Assembly: GCA_016710015.1 (NCBI GenBank) | Contig: JADJLR010000003.1 | Location: forward strand, 496,001-560,000 | DNA length: 64,000 bases | Origin: Flavobacteriales bacterium | GTDB lineage: Bacteria > Bacteroidota > Bacteroidia > Flavobacteriales_F > PHOS-HE28 | Reading direction: 5' to 3' | Part shown: positions 43,501 through 52,315 of the stretch, piece after piece | How positions within the stretch are numbered: position 1 is the stretch's first letter | Layout of the letters: the number at the start of each line of letters is the position of its first letter | Program-made: the position numbers and the translations under genes | The notes under the pieces: model-generated | Seen by the model: the letters and a program-made list of their open reading frames with translations, nothing else | What the model was told of the DNA's origin: nothing | Databases searched by the model: none

Positions 43501-44639
43501 CGAGCCGCCAATCGGGCGGTATCAGTGGCCATCGCTGTGGAGTCGATAGGTGCTGCATCGGTCCCTCCTTCTTTCAGCAATTCGCCTTGCGGGGCCTTTT
43601 GGGTAGGTCCGCCGGTGCCCTTAAGGCTGATGATGTAATTCACGACAGCAGCGATCTCCACCGGCTTGATCTGTGTTTTCCAGCTGATCATGCCTTTCTC
43701 CGGCACGCCGTATTTCACCGTCTTGAAGATGTCCTTCACATCGCCACCATGCACCCAGTACGCATCGGTCAGATTCGGACCCACGGAGGTTTCGGACCCG
43801 GCTGCATCAGCACCATGGCAAGGTGTGCAATACTGTGTGAAGATCGCCTTCCCGCTGGCGATCACCGAAGGATCCTCCGTAACGGCCACGTTCGTCTCAT
43901 CCACAGAGGTCTTCAACGTCGCCATGTAAGCGGCCACTTCGGTCTTGGCCTGTTCCATCTCTTCGGCGTACTCCGTGTCTTGGTCCGGCACCACATTGAT
44001 CACGTGGACGTTGATGATGTAGACCACGCTCCAGCCGATGGTGAAATAGAACAACCACAACCACCAAGGCGGAAGCACGTTGTCCAGTTCGCGGATACCA
44101 TCGTACTCGTGGTGCAACAGGATATCCTTCTCCTTTTCAACTTCCACCTGCCGTGTCAGTCGCAGCATGAGCTTTTCCATCCATGAAGGACCCTTCCGCG
44201 TTTCCACGATGGCTTCTTTGTCCTCGGTGTCGGTGATCGCCTTGGTGAGCCCACGGAGTACACTGATCTGCGCCAGCACGATCACGAACAAGAACAGGTT
44301 GATCGCCGCCAGCCACCAGAAGAGGTGGTACTGGTCCATGGTCCCTTCATCGTTGACATAGGCTTGCGCATTCGCCTGCTGCGAGAGCAGGAAGAGGAAC
44401 GGCAGCAACACGATCGCCTTACGGCCTTTGTCGGTCAACCATTGCGACCAAGCATCTGGGCTCGCCATGGTACGCATTATTCCCGCCATGGCGAGTACGA
44501 AGACCACTTGCACCACGGCGAGTGTGAGCATGGCATAGATGAGGCTTTCATCCACTTGCACCAGCGATTCACCTGTCGCAGTAACGGTGCCAGCGCTCAC
44601 CGAAAGCGGCGCAAGTGCCAACACGGCGAGCAGTTTCAT
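43497..44639 (-). CDS. ccoP: cbb3 cytochrome c oxidase subunit III
   Basis: A 380-residue membrane-bound cytochrome c that passes electrons to CcoO and CcoN. The start at 44639 gives an N-terminal hydrophobic segment (MKLLAVLALAPLSVSAG); the ATG at 44675 would add 12 residues and overlap ccoQ by 11 bp, so it is a real alternative. After two further membrane helices and a loop (PPWWLWLFYFTIGWSVVYII) it has a single haem site, Cys271-x-x-Cys274-His275 (YCTPCHG), with Met317 (GMISW) as the likely sixth ligand. Many CcoP proteins carry two haems, so this is the mono-haem form often seen in Bacteroidota. It ends with a low-complexity tail. Confidence 0.93.
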   Translation of the reverse strand: MKLLAVLALAPLSVSAGTVTATGESLVQVDESLIYAMLTLAVVQVVFVLAMAGIMRTMASPDAWSQWLTDKGRKAIVLLPFLFLLSQQANAQAYVNDEGTMDQYHLFWWLAAINLFLFVIVLAQISVLRGLTKAITDTEDKEAIVETRKGPSWMEKLMLRLTRQVEVEKEKDILLHHEYDGIRELDNVLPPWWLWLFYFTIGWSVVYIINVHVINVVPDQDTEYAEEMEQAKTEVAAYMATLKTSVDETNVAVTEDPSVIASGKAIFTQYCTPCHGADAAGSETSVGPNLTDAYWVHGGDVKDIFKTVKYGVPEKGMISWKTQIKPVEIAAVVNYIISLKGTGGPTQKAPQGELLKEGGTDAAPIDSTAMATDTARLAAR

Positions 44640-44664
44640 GGATAGCGCGGGTAGTGTGATCCGA

Positions 44665-44880
44665 TCAGTTCGCATGGTGAGCGCGGTCGTTGATGTTGTG
44701 ATCCTCTGCAAGGGGCAGGGCGGTCATGTGGGCGATGTGCCCTTGGCTCACGGACCGCAGCCACCACAACATGCCGAGGAAGAAGGAGAAGAACAGGACG
44801 AAGGAGATCGCCGGGTAGATCCCGATCCCAGCGATCGTGTCCACGTGGTGTTTGATGAACTTCAGCATCCCTTCGCTCAA
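44665..44880 (-). CDS. ccoQ: CcoQ-like small cbb3 oxidase subunit
   Basis: A 71-residue protein with one transmembrane helix (IGIYPAISFVLFFSFFLGML) near the N terminus and a short polar tail. Position between ccoNO and ccoP and size fit CcoQ, a small subunit that stabilises the oxidase; the sequence itself is poorly conserved. Its start overlaps the ccoNO stop by four bases. Confidence 0.8.
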   Translation of the reverse strand: MSEGMLKFIKHHVDTIAGIGIYPAISFVLFFSFFLGMLWWLRSVSQGHIAHMTALPLAEDHNINDRAHHAN

Positions 44881-47015
44881 TTGTCGGCAGTGCCAGTAGC
44901 GACCTCAGTGGTCTTGGCTTTGATATCGGTACCCACACGCTGGAGATAGGCGATCATTGCGATGATCTCACGATCGGCCAAAGCATCGATGCCATCCTTC
45001 TTCAGCCCGATCACGATGCCCTCGCTCTGCTTCTGTAGATCGGCATTGGCCAATGCTGGGAACTCAGCGGCGTAAGGGACACCCATGGTGCGCATCGCTT
45101 CGATCTTCCGACGTGTTGTAGTGGTATCCAAAGCATCCTCGAACAAATGTGGATAGGCGGGCATCAAGGAACCAGGACTCATGCTCGTGGGGTCGTACAT
45201 GTGGTAATAGTGCCAGCTATGAGGATACTTTCCACCGACCCGTAGAAGATCCGGACCCGTACGTTTGCTGCCCCATTGGAACGGATGGTCGTACACGAAT
45301 TCGCCGGCCTTGGCGTACTCCCCATAGCGTTCGGTCTCACTTCGGAAGGGGCGCACCATTTGGCTATGGCAGGTATAGCACCCTTCTCGCACATAGATAT
45401 CGCGGCCGTGCAACTCCAACGGCGTGTACGGTTCCACGCTGCTGATCGTGGGCACGTTGCTCTTCACCAAGAACGTGGGAACGATCTCCAGTACACCGCC
45501 AATGGCGACCACGATGAGGCTCAGTACGAGCATCTGCACCGGACGGCGCTCCACCCAACGGTGCCAATGGCCGGTTTCCTTGGCCTCCACCAGCTTTTCC
45601 AACGGCGGCGCTTCCGCATCCTCGTTGGCGATCAGCTTGCCGGCGGCAACGGTCTTGCGCACGTTGTAGATCATCAACAACACACCAATGATGTAAACGC
45701 TACCACCGATCACGCGCAGGACATACGCGGTCCTGATCTCCAACAGCGTGTCCAGGAAGTTCGGGTAAACCAGAAAACCATCCGGCGTGAACTGCTTCCA
45801 CATCAAGCTTTGGAAGAAGCCAGCGAAATACAAGGGCACAGCGTACAGGATGATCCCAAGTGTACCCGACCAGAAGTGTGCGTTGGCCAGTTTCACGGAG
45901 TGCAGTTTGGTCCCGTACATGCGCGGCACCAACCAGTACACCATACCGAAGATCATGAAGCCGTTCCATCCGATGCCCCCGATGTGGACGTGTGCGATGA
46001 TCCAATCGGTGAAGTGCGCGATGGCGTTGATCGACTTCAGGCTGAGCAGCGGACCCTCAAGGGTGGCCATACCATAGCAGGTAACGGCGACCACGAAGAA
46101 CTTCAGCACCGGATCCTCGCGCACCCGGTCCCATGCACCGCGTAGCGTGAGCAAACCGTTCAGCATACCACCCCAACTCGGTGCGATGAGCATGATGCTG
46201 AAGACAGTGCCCAAGGATTGCGCCCAATCCGGCAGTGCGCTGTAAAGCAAATGGTGCGGACCGGCCCAGATGTAGAGAAAGATCAAGGACCAGAAGTGGA
46301 TGACGGAGAGTTTGTAGCTGTACACCGGACGGTTCGCCGCCTTGGGCAGGAAGTAGTACATCAACCCTAGGAACGGGGTGGTCAGGAAGAAGGCTACCGC
46401 ATTGTGCCCGTACCACCATTGCACCAACGCATCCTGTACTCCAGCATACCAGCTATAGCTCTTGGTGAGTGAGATCGGCAGCTCGATGCTGTTCACGATG
46501 TGCAACATGGCCACCGTGACCCATGTGGCAATATAGAACCAGATCGCGACGTACAAGTGCCGCTCACGACGCTTGATGATCGTACCCATCATGTTGATGC
46601 CGAAGACCACCCAGATCAAAGTGATGGCAATGTCGATGGGCCACTCGAGTTCCGCGTACTCCTTACCGGTGGTCATCCCCAGCGGTAGGGTGATCGCCGC
46701 CGCAACGATGATCAACTGCCAGCCCCAGAAATGGATACTGCTGAGCAGATCGCTGAACATGCGCGTCTTCAGCAATCGTTGCAGGCTGTAGTAGGCGCCC
46801 GCGAAAATGGCGTTACCCACAAAGGCGAAGATCACCGCATTGGTGTGCAGGGGACGAAAGCGACCGAAGCTGCCCCAATCGGCGAAGTTCCAGGAAGGTG
46901 CGATCAATTGGATGGCGGCGGTGAGCCCGACGAGCATGCCCACCAAGCCCCAAAGGATGGTGACGAAAAGGAAGTTCTTGACGATACGGTTATCGTACTG
47001 GAAACGTTCGATCAT
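44877..47015 (-). CDS. ccoNO: fused cbb3 oxidase subunits I and II (CcoN-CcoO)
   Basis: A 712-residue fusion of the catalytic subunit and the mono-haem subunit of the high-affinity cbb3 oxidase, which reduces O2 to water at low oxygen. Residues 1-460 are CcoN: about 12 helices with His57 (RPLHTNA), His204 (WWYGHNAVAFF), His254/255 (AGPHHLLY) and His342/344 (IAHVHIGGIGWNG) as haem and copper ligands. Residues about 485-712 are CcoO: one membrane anchor (VQMLVLSLIVVAIGGVLEIV) and haem site Cys546-x-x-Cys549-His550 (GCYTCHSQM), with SLMPAYPHL providing the likely Met ligand. The fusion is the common form in Bacteroidota. Confidence 0.97.
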   Translation of the reverse strand: MIERFQYDNRIVKNFLFVTILWGLVGMLVGLTAAIQLIAPSWNFADWGSFGRFRPLHTNAVIFAFVGNAIFAGAYYSLQRLLKTRMFSDLLSSIHFWGWQLIIVAAAITLPLGMTTGKEYAELEWPIDIAITLIWVVFGINMMGTIIKRRERHLYVAIWFYIATWVTVAMLHIVNSIELPISLTKSYSWYAGVQDALVQWWYGHNAVAFFLTTPFLGLMYYFLPKAANRPVYSYKLSVIHFWSLIFLYIWAGPHHLLYSALPDWAQSLGTVFSIMLIAPSWGGMLNGLLTLRGAWDRVREDPVLKFFVVAVTCYGMATLEGPLLSLKSINAIAHFTDWIIAHVHIGGIGWNGFMIFGMVYWLVPRMYGTKLHSVKLANAHFWSGTLGIILYAVPLYFAGFFQSLMWKQFTPDGFLVYPNFLDTLLEIRTAYVLRVIGGSVYIIGVLLMIYNVRKTVAAGKLIANEDAEAPPLEKLVEAKETGHWHRWVERRPVQMLVLSLIVVAIGGVLEIVPTFLVKSNVPTISSVEPYTPLELHGRDIYVREGCYTCHSQMVRPFRSETERYGEYAKAGEFVYDHPFQWGSKRTGPDLLRVGGKYPHSWHYYHMYDPTSMSPGSLMPAYPHLFEDALDTTTTRRKIEAMRTMGVPYAAEFPALANADLQKQSEGIVIGLKKDGIDALADREIIAMIAYLQRVGTDIKAKTTEVATGTADN

Positions 47016-47019
47016 CGGG

Positions 47020-47220
47020 TCAATGGATTGCTCCCTTTCCTTGTGGAGGGGGGGCGGGGTTCAGGCTGGAATTGGTGGATGGGGTCGGGTCATGCAGCAT
47101 GCGCACGGCCGGCGACCGGTCATCGTCGTATTGTCCGCTACGGACCGCACGGATGAAAGCCGCCAAGAAAACAGCGGCCACCAGAGTGCTTGCAGCGATC
47201 AACAAGAAGATGACGGACAT
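47020..47220 (-). CDS. ccoS: CcoS cbb3 oxidase maturation protein
   Basis: A 66-residue protein with one N-terminal helix (MSVIFLLIAASTLVAAVFLA) and the family signature AVRSGQYDDDRSPAVRML, which marks CcoS. CcoS is required for insertion of haem and copper into the cbb3 oxidase. It starts 72 bp after ccoI and stops 4 bp before ccoNO. The proline-rich C-terminal end is unusual but short. Confidence 0.92.
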   Translation of the reverse strand: MSVIFLLIAASTLVAAVFLAAFIRAVRSGQYDDDRSPAVRMLHDPTPSTNSSLNPAPPPQGKGAIH

Positions 47221-47292
47221 CAGTTCTGTGGTTTCGTTCGCGAAAATGCCGCCCTTCGGAAAAGCTCGGCATGAGGTCTATCAGGTCGTACA

Positions 47293-49683
47293 CTAACTTC
47301 CATCAGGTTCAAACTTCGAGTGAGCTGCGAATGTGACGGCCAAAGTAACGAAGGCCACAACGGACACTGAACTCAAAGGCATGAGGATCGCCGCGAAGAG
47401 TGGTGTCAATTGACCCGAAACCGCAAAGGACACTCCCACCACGTTGTAGCACAAGGAGATGCCTAGACTTGCCAGTACGATCCGCCGCGCACGGCGTGCC
47501 TGCAGCAGGAACATGGGCAGTTGGAGTACCGCGTTCGCATCCAGGATCGCATCGCTGGCAGGGGTCAACGCTGCCATCGTTTCCGTCACCGTGATGCCTA
47601 CATCGCTTTGGGCCAATGCCCCTGCATCGTTCAAGCCATCGCCCACCATCACCACACGATGCCCATCCTGTTGTTCCCGGATGATCACTTGGGCCTTGTC
47701 CACCGGGCTACATCGTGTCTGCACCTGGGCATCATGAAAGGCTTCCGCCAATTCGGCATCCAGTTGCGCATCGCCCGTTAGCAGTGCCACGCGCACACGA
47801 GTGCGCAAACGAGCCACCGCCTGTTGGATCCCCGGACGCATCCGCTTCCCAACCACGAAATAACCGCGCCAAACGCCACCAATGGCCAGGTGTACATGCG
47901 CCGCTCCACCGGCACGCGGTTGCTCATCGCCGCCACAGAATGGGGCTGCTCCCAGCCGCACCGCAACACCATTCACTAAACCGACCACGCCTTTTCCAGC
48001 ATGATCATCCACTTCGAGCACCGGTAGGACAGGCTCTTTCAATTCGCTGTAGAGCACAGCACTCAACGGATGTGTGCTGTTGCGCGCGAGGGAACGTACC
48101 ACCCTGGTTTCTTCGGTCGAAAGCGATCTGCCCATCCATACGACCTCATACGCTTCGCGGGCCGTAAGCGTACCGGTCTTGTCGAAGACCACGGTATCCG
48201 CATGGGCCATGCGTTCAACAACCTCTGCATCGCGCAGGAACAAGCCCTTCTTACCCATGAGGCGAATGGTGTGGCCATAGGCGAAGGGCATGCTCAAGGC
48301 CAACGCGCACGGGCACGCCACGATCAATACCGCAGTGACCACAGGCCACATTTGCGCCGGATCCCTACCCCACCAATACAGTGCGGCACCGAGCGCGATC
48401 AGCAACACTGCGATGGTGAATTGCCGGGCCACTTGATCGATCAGCCGTGGCATGGCCGGTCGATCCTGCAACGATGCCTGCTCCGCCCAAAGCTTCTTCA
48501 ATCGACTATCCGCAAAGGAATGTAGGACTTCCAACTCGATCAGCGCACCACGTTGCCTTCCGCCAGCCTTTACGGTTTCGCCGACTTCTTTGCGTGTGGT
48601 AAGCGGTTCACCGGTGATGAAACTGTTGTCGATGTGACCAACGCCATTTCGCAACACGGCATCCACCGGTACCAGCTCTTGGTCGCGTATGATGATGCGA
48701 TCGCCGGGAACCAACTCGCTCACCTTTGCTGCCGCTTCCCCACTCGCTGTCCTTCTGATCACAACAAGCGGTAGGAAATCCTCCAAGGACCTGTCGAAAC
48801 GAAGGGCGCGGTACGTGTAAGCCTGGTACCAACGCCCGATCAGGAGGAAGAACAGCAGGCCGGCCAACGAATCGAAATAACCCGGGCCGATACCGGTGAT
48901 CACCTCCCACAAGCTGCGCGTCCACAAGGCAATGATACCCAAGGCGATGGGCTGATCGATATTCACCTGCTGCGATCGGATACCGGCCCACGCACTGCGG
49001 AAGAACTCCGTGCTCAGGAAGAAGACCACCGGCAAGGAGAACAGCACGGTGAGCCATTGGAACCCCGTGCGAAGTCCGGCCTCGGTGTTCGATCCCAGGT
49101 ATTCCGGGAAGCTGAACATCATGGTATTCCCGAAGATGAATCCAGCGACACCCAAGCGGATGTACACCATGTGCGGCACGCTCTTGTTCACCGACTCTTT
49201 TGCCGCCGTGAGCTGCGGTCCGTACCCGATACGCCGCAGAAGTTTCACCAATTGCGCCAGTAGGAATTGGTCTTCCCGAAAGGTGATGGTGACCTCCTTC
49301 TGTGTGAATGAAACCCGCGAACGCAAGATCGCCGGTTCAATGCGGTGCAGGTTCTCCAACAGCCATATGCACGAACTGCAATGCATCTGCGGCACATGGA
49401 AGCGCACCCGCGTGATACCTCCTTCGCTGAACTCTACGATGCGTTCGCGTACTTCCTTAAGATCGAACAGTTCCGTGCGTTGCTCATCCACCGAACTACG
49501 TTGCTTCACACCGGGCTTGGTCTCCAGCGCGTAGTAGTCACAGAGTCCGCTCTCGTTGAGCAACTCGTACACCACCTCGCAACCGTGGCAACAGAAATCC
49601 TTGCTATCGTGTACGCGATGGTCCTCCGCACAAACATCTCCGCAATGGTAGCAGGTGACGGTGGTCAACTCGCGGACGGACAT
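47293..49683 (-). CDS. ccoI: CcoI/FixI-type copper P-type ATPase
   Basis: A 796-residue P1B-type ATPase that supplies copper for cbb3 oxidase assembly. The N terminus has a cysteine-rich metal-binding-like region (CYHCGDVC, CCHGCEVVYELL) typical of CcoI, then a heavy-metal-associated domain with CSSC at 102-105. The membrane part contains the transport motif ACPCALALSMP, followed by phosphorylation site VVFDKTGTLT and hinge MVGDGLNDAGAL. A C-terminal pair of helices ends the protein. It is the first gene of the cco cluster and starts 46 bp after tRNA-Arg on the same strand. No clear -7 box is seen in that gap, so transcription may read through from the tRNA promoter. Confidence 0.94.
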   Translation of the reverse strand: MSVRELTTVTCYHCGDVCAEDHRVHDSKDFCCHGCEVVYELLNESGLCDYYALETKPGVKQRSSVDEQRTELFDLKEVRERIVEFSEGGITRVRFHVPQMHCSSCIWLLENLHRIEPAILRSRVSFTQKEVTITFREDQFLLAQLVKLLRRIGYGPQLTAAKESVNKSVPHMVYIRLGVAGFIFGNTMMFSFPEYLGSNTEAGLRTGFQWLTVLFSLPVVFFLSTEFFRSAWAGIRSQQVNIDQPIALGIIALWTRSLWEVITGIGPGYFDSLAGLLFFLLIGRWYQAYTYRALRFDRSLEDFLPLVVIRRTASGEAAAKVSELVPGDRIIIRDQELVPVDAVLRNGVGHIDNSFITGEPLTTRKEVGETVKAGGRQRGALIELEVLHSFADSRLKKLWAEQASLQDRPAMPRLIDQVARQFTIAVLLIALGAALYWWGRDPAQMWPVVTAVLIVACPCALALSMPFAYGHTIRLMGKKGLFLRDAEVVERMAHADTVVFDKTGTLTAREAYEVVWMGRSLSTEETRVVRSLARNSTHPLSAVLYSELKEPVLPVLEVDDHAGKGVVGLVNGVAVRLGAAPFCGGDEQPRAGGAAHVHLAIGGVWRGYFVVGKRMRPGIQQAVARLRTRVRVALLTGDAQLDAELAEAFHDAQVQTRCSPVDKAQVIIREQQDGHRVVMVGDGLNDAGALAQSDVGITVTETMAALTPASDAILDANAVLQLPMFLLQARRARRIVLASLGISLCYNVVGVSFAVSGQLTPLFAAILMPLSSVSVVAFVTLAVTFAAHSKFEPDGS

Positions 49684-49729
49684 GCACTAGATCGAGGTGG
49701 TGAAAGAGGCAAGGGACTGACGATCGTGG

Positions 49730-49801
49730 TGACCCCACCAGGAGTCGAACCTGGATCTAGAGTTTAGGAAACTCCTATTCTATCCATTGAACTATGGGGC
49801 C
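49730..49801 (-). tRNA. tRNA-Arg (anticodon CCT)
   Basis: Minus-strand cloverleaf of 72 nt: acceptor stem GGCCCCA with TGGGGTC, discriminator A, anticodon arm GGAGT-TTCCTAA-ACTCT with anticodon CCT, and T arm CCAGG-TTCGACT-CCTGG. CCA is not fully encoded. It lies between metG and ccoI, all on the same strand. Confidence 0.96.
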
Positions 49802-49813
49802 GGATAGGGGCGG

Positions 49814-49821
49814 CAAAAGTA
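49814..49821 (-). promoter_or_regulatory. -7 box of tRNA-Arg
   Basis: TACTTTTG on the minus strand, identical to the -7 box of tRNA-Gln, 12 bases before the mature tRNA 5' end. No convincing -33 TTTG is present; the region upstream is the end of metG. Confidence 0.55.
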
Positions 49822-49843
49822 TGCGACACCTCGGTGTTTCGAT

Positions 49844-51967
49844 CTACCGCACTTCGCTCCCCGCAGGTACCGGTCGTGCTGGGCGCATGAATGTGAGCTT
49901 CCCTTCGGCATCCTCCGTCATCAGCACCATGCCTTGGCTCTCGACCCCACGCATCTTGCGAGGTTCAAGATTGGCTAGAAAGAGCACCTCAGTGCCGGGC
50001 AGCTCTTCCGGGTCGAAATGCTGTGCGATACCGCTCACAACAGTACGAGGCTCCGCTTCTCCAATGTCCACGGTGAGTTTCAGGAGCTTATCCGCCTTGG
50101 GTACTACTTCGGCCGTTCGGATGACGCCGATGCGAAGATCGAGCTTAGAGAAATCGTCGAAAGTGATCATGGGTTTGATGGGCTTGGCAGCAACGCGGGT
50201 ATTCGGCACGTCCTCCTTCGGTCGGTTGGCGTGTAACCGTTCCACCTCGGCGGCAATGGCAGCGTCATCGATCGGTTTGAACAAATGCTCCGGCTTACCG
50301 AGCGAAGCACCAGGAACAAGGAGGTCAGCGCGGAAAGCATCGTCCCAAGGCAAGGTACCAATGCCCAGCATGGTGCGCAGTTTGGTTGCGGTGAAGGGCA
50401 GGAAGGGGTCCAGCACCACACTCAATGCCCCCACGATGCGTAGGCCGTTGTACAACACGGTACGCACACGTTCGGGATCCGTCTTTTCCAGCTTCCACGG
50501 CTCGGTATCGGTGAGGTATTTGTTGCCGAGGCGCGCCACATGCATGGCCGATGCCATCGCTTCGCGGAATCGGAACCGATCCACCTCCTCGGCCACCTTT
50601 GCAGGCAGCGGGTTGAGATCGGCCCACAACAGCGTATCCTGTTCTCCGGCTTCAACACTGGAATGCGCTGGTTGCGGCACCTTGCCTTCGTAATACTTGT
50701 GGCACAGCACGAAGACCCGTTGAACGAAATTGCCAAGGATGCTGACGAGCTCGTTGTTGTTCTTGTCCTGGAAGTCCTTCCACGTGAACTCGCTGTCCTT
50801 GAACTCCGGCATGATGCTCGTGAGCGCATAACGCAGTTCGTCTTGCCGGTCGGGCCAGCGCTCGATGTATTCGTGCAACCAAACAGCCCAATTGCGACTG
50901 GTGCTCAACTTCTCTCCTTCCAGGTTGAGGAACTCATTGGCCGGTACGTTCTGCGGAAGAATGTAACCGCCATGCATTTTCAGCAGGATCGGGAAGATGA
51001 TACAGTGGAAAACGATGTTGTCCTTGCCGATGAAATGCAGCAGACGCGTCTCGTCGCTCTTCCACCACTTCTCCCATTCCGGGCTTGAACCGGGATCCTT
51101 TACCGCCTGATCCTTCGCCCATTCCTTGGTGGCGCTGATGTAGCCAATGGGTGCATCCAACCAGACGTACAGCACCTTGCCGTCGGCACCGGGCAGCGGC
51201 ACGGGCACGCCCCAGTCCAGATCACGCGTCATCGCTCGCGGCCGCAATCCGTCCTTCAACCAACTGTTGCATTGGCCGAGTACTTGCGGTTTCCACTCGT
51301 TGGCCAAGTGTTGCTGTACTCCATCGAGCGTTCCGGTATTGATCCACTCCTCCACCCATTGCTGTGAACGTTCCATGGGGAGGTACCAGTGCGAGGTGGG
51401 CTTCAGAACAGGTGCACTTCCGCTCAACGTGCTGCGCACATCCTTCAACTCCTTCGGGCTCAATGCCGTGCCGCATTTCTCACATTGATCCCCATACGCG
51501 TCGGTGTTGCCGCATACCGGACAGGCACCCTTGATATAGCGATCCGCGAGGAATTGCTTGGCCTCCTCATCGTAGTACTGCAACTCCTCCTGCTCGATGA
51601 ATGCGCCGTTGGCATGCAGTTGCAGAAAGAAGTCCTGGCTCGTCTTCCGATGAAGTGCTGAGCTGGTGCGGTGGTAGATATCGAAGGCGATCCCGAAATC
51701 CTTGAACGCCTTGCCCATGATCGCGTGGTATTTGTCCACGATGGCCTTGGGTGTGGTGTTCTCCTTCAACGCCCGGAGGGTGATCGCCGCGCCGTGTTCG
51801 TCGCTCCCGCATACGAAGAGCACTTCTTTGCCACGAAGCCGCAGACAGCGCACGTAGATATCGGCCGGCAGATAGGCCCCCGCGATATGCCCGATATGCA
51901 ATGGACCGTTCGCGTACGGCAACGCGGCGGTGACGGTGGTGCGCTTGATCTCCTTCACGGTGGACAT
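49844..51967 (-). CDS. metG: methionine--tRNA ligase
   Basis: Charges tRNA-Met in the cytoplasm; class I synthetase, 707 residues from the start at 51967. The frame continues to 52069, but family similarity begins at MSTVKEIKRTTVTAALPYAN. Motifs: PLHIGH at 22-27, zinc knuckle Cys149/152/162/165 (CPVCGNTDAYGDQCEKCG), and KLSTS at 353-357, the KMSKS equivalent. The C-terminal 110 residues form an EMAP/Trbp-type tRNA-binding domain (FDDFSKLDLRIGVIRTAEVV, GIAQHFDPEELPG), as in long MetRS forms. Just before the ATG on the minus strand is TACTTTCG, one mismatch from the -7 consensus. Confidence 0.97.
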   Translation of the reverse strand: MSTVKEIKRTTVTAALPYANGPLHIGHIAGAYLPADIYVRCLRLRGKEVLFVCGSDEHGAAITLRALKENTTPKAIVDKYHAIMGKAFKDFGIAFDIYHRTSSALHRKTSQDFFLQLHANGAFIEQEELQYYDEEAKQFLADRYIKGACPVCGNTDAYGDQCEKCGTALSPKELKDVRSTLSGSAPVLKPTSHWYLPMERSQQWVEEWINTGTLDGVQQHLANEWKPQVLGQCNSWLKDGLRPRAMTRDLDWGVPVPLPGADGKVLYVWLDAPIGYISATKEWAKDQAVKDPGSSPEWEKWWKSDETRLLHFIGKDNIVFHCIIFPILLKMHGGYILPQNVPANEFLNLEGEKLSTSRNWAVWLHEYIERWPDRQDELRYALTSIMPEFKDSEFTWKDFQDKNNNELVSILGNFVQRVFVLCHKYYEGKVPQPAHSSVEAGEQDTLLWADLNPLPAKVAEEVDRFRFREAMASAMHVARLGNKYLTDTEPWKLEKTDPERVRTVLYNGLRIVGALSVVLDPFLPFTATKLRTMLGIGTLPWDDAFRADLLVPGASLGKPEHLFKPIDDAAIAAEVERLHANRPKEDVPNTRVAAKPIKPMITFDDFSKLDLRIGVIRTAEVVPKADKLLKLTVDIGEAEPRTVVSGIAQHFDPEELPGTEVLFLANLEPRKMRGVESQGMVLMTEDAEGKLTFMRPARPVPAGSEVR

Positions 51968-52099
51968 TTCGAGCGCGAAAGTACCGGAGCCGCCGCTTGC
52001 ACGGAAACCGCCATTGGGGATGGTTTGTAAGAAATGGTCCTCTCCTTGTACGACCGTACGCAACAGCATGCCTCTCAGAACAAATCACCCCTGGGTCGC

Positions 52100-52228
52100 T
52101 TTTCATTCCACGCATTCGATTTTGCTTTGGGGATCTACTCACTCTTCTTCAACGAGCATATAGGATCGTACGTGGAACTGGGCGCAGCGAAATCCGTGGT
52201 GCAAGGCGGCTTGGCAGTGAAATTCTGA
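52100..52228 (+). pseudogene. C-terminal fragment of an outer-membrane barrel protein
   Basis: The plus strand reads SLFFNEHIGSYVELGAAKSV followed by VQGGLAVKF and a stop. The alternating hydrophobic pattern and terminal Phe are typical of the last two strands of an outer-membrane beta-barrel. The frame opens only at 52034 and has no signal peptide or body, and metG begins just upstream on the other strand. I read it as a gene remnant. The rest of 51968-52315 holds the metG promoter region and no other gene that I can see. Confidence 0.35.
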
Positions 52229-52315
52229 GCCGACCCGCAGTAACATCCTTTATTCGGGGGATACATCGTTGCAACTCATTGTGTAGAATGTGTTCGTTGC
52301 AGCGATCTTCGGCCC

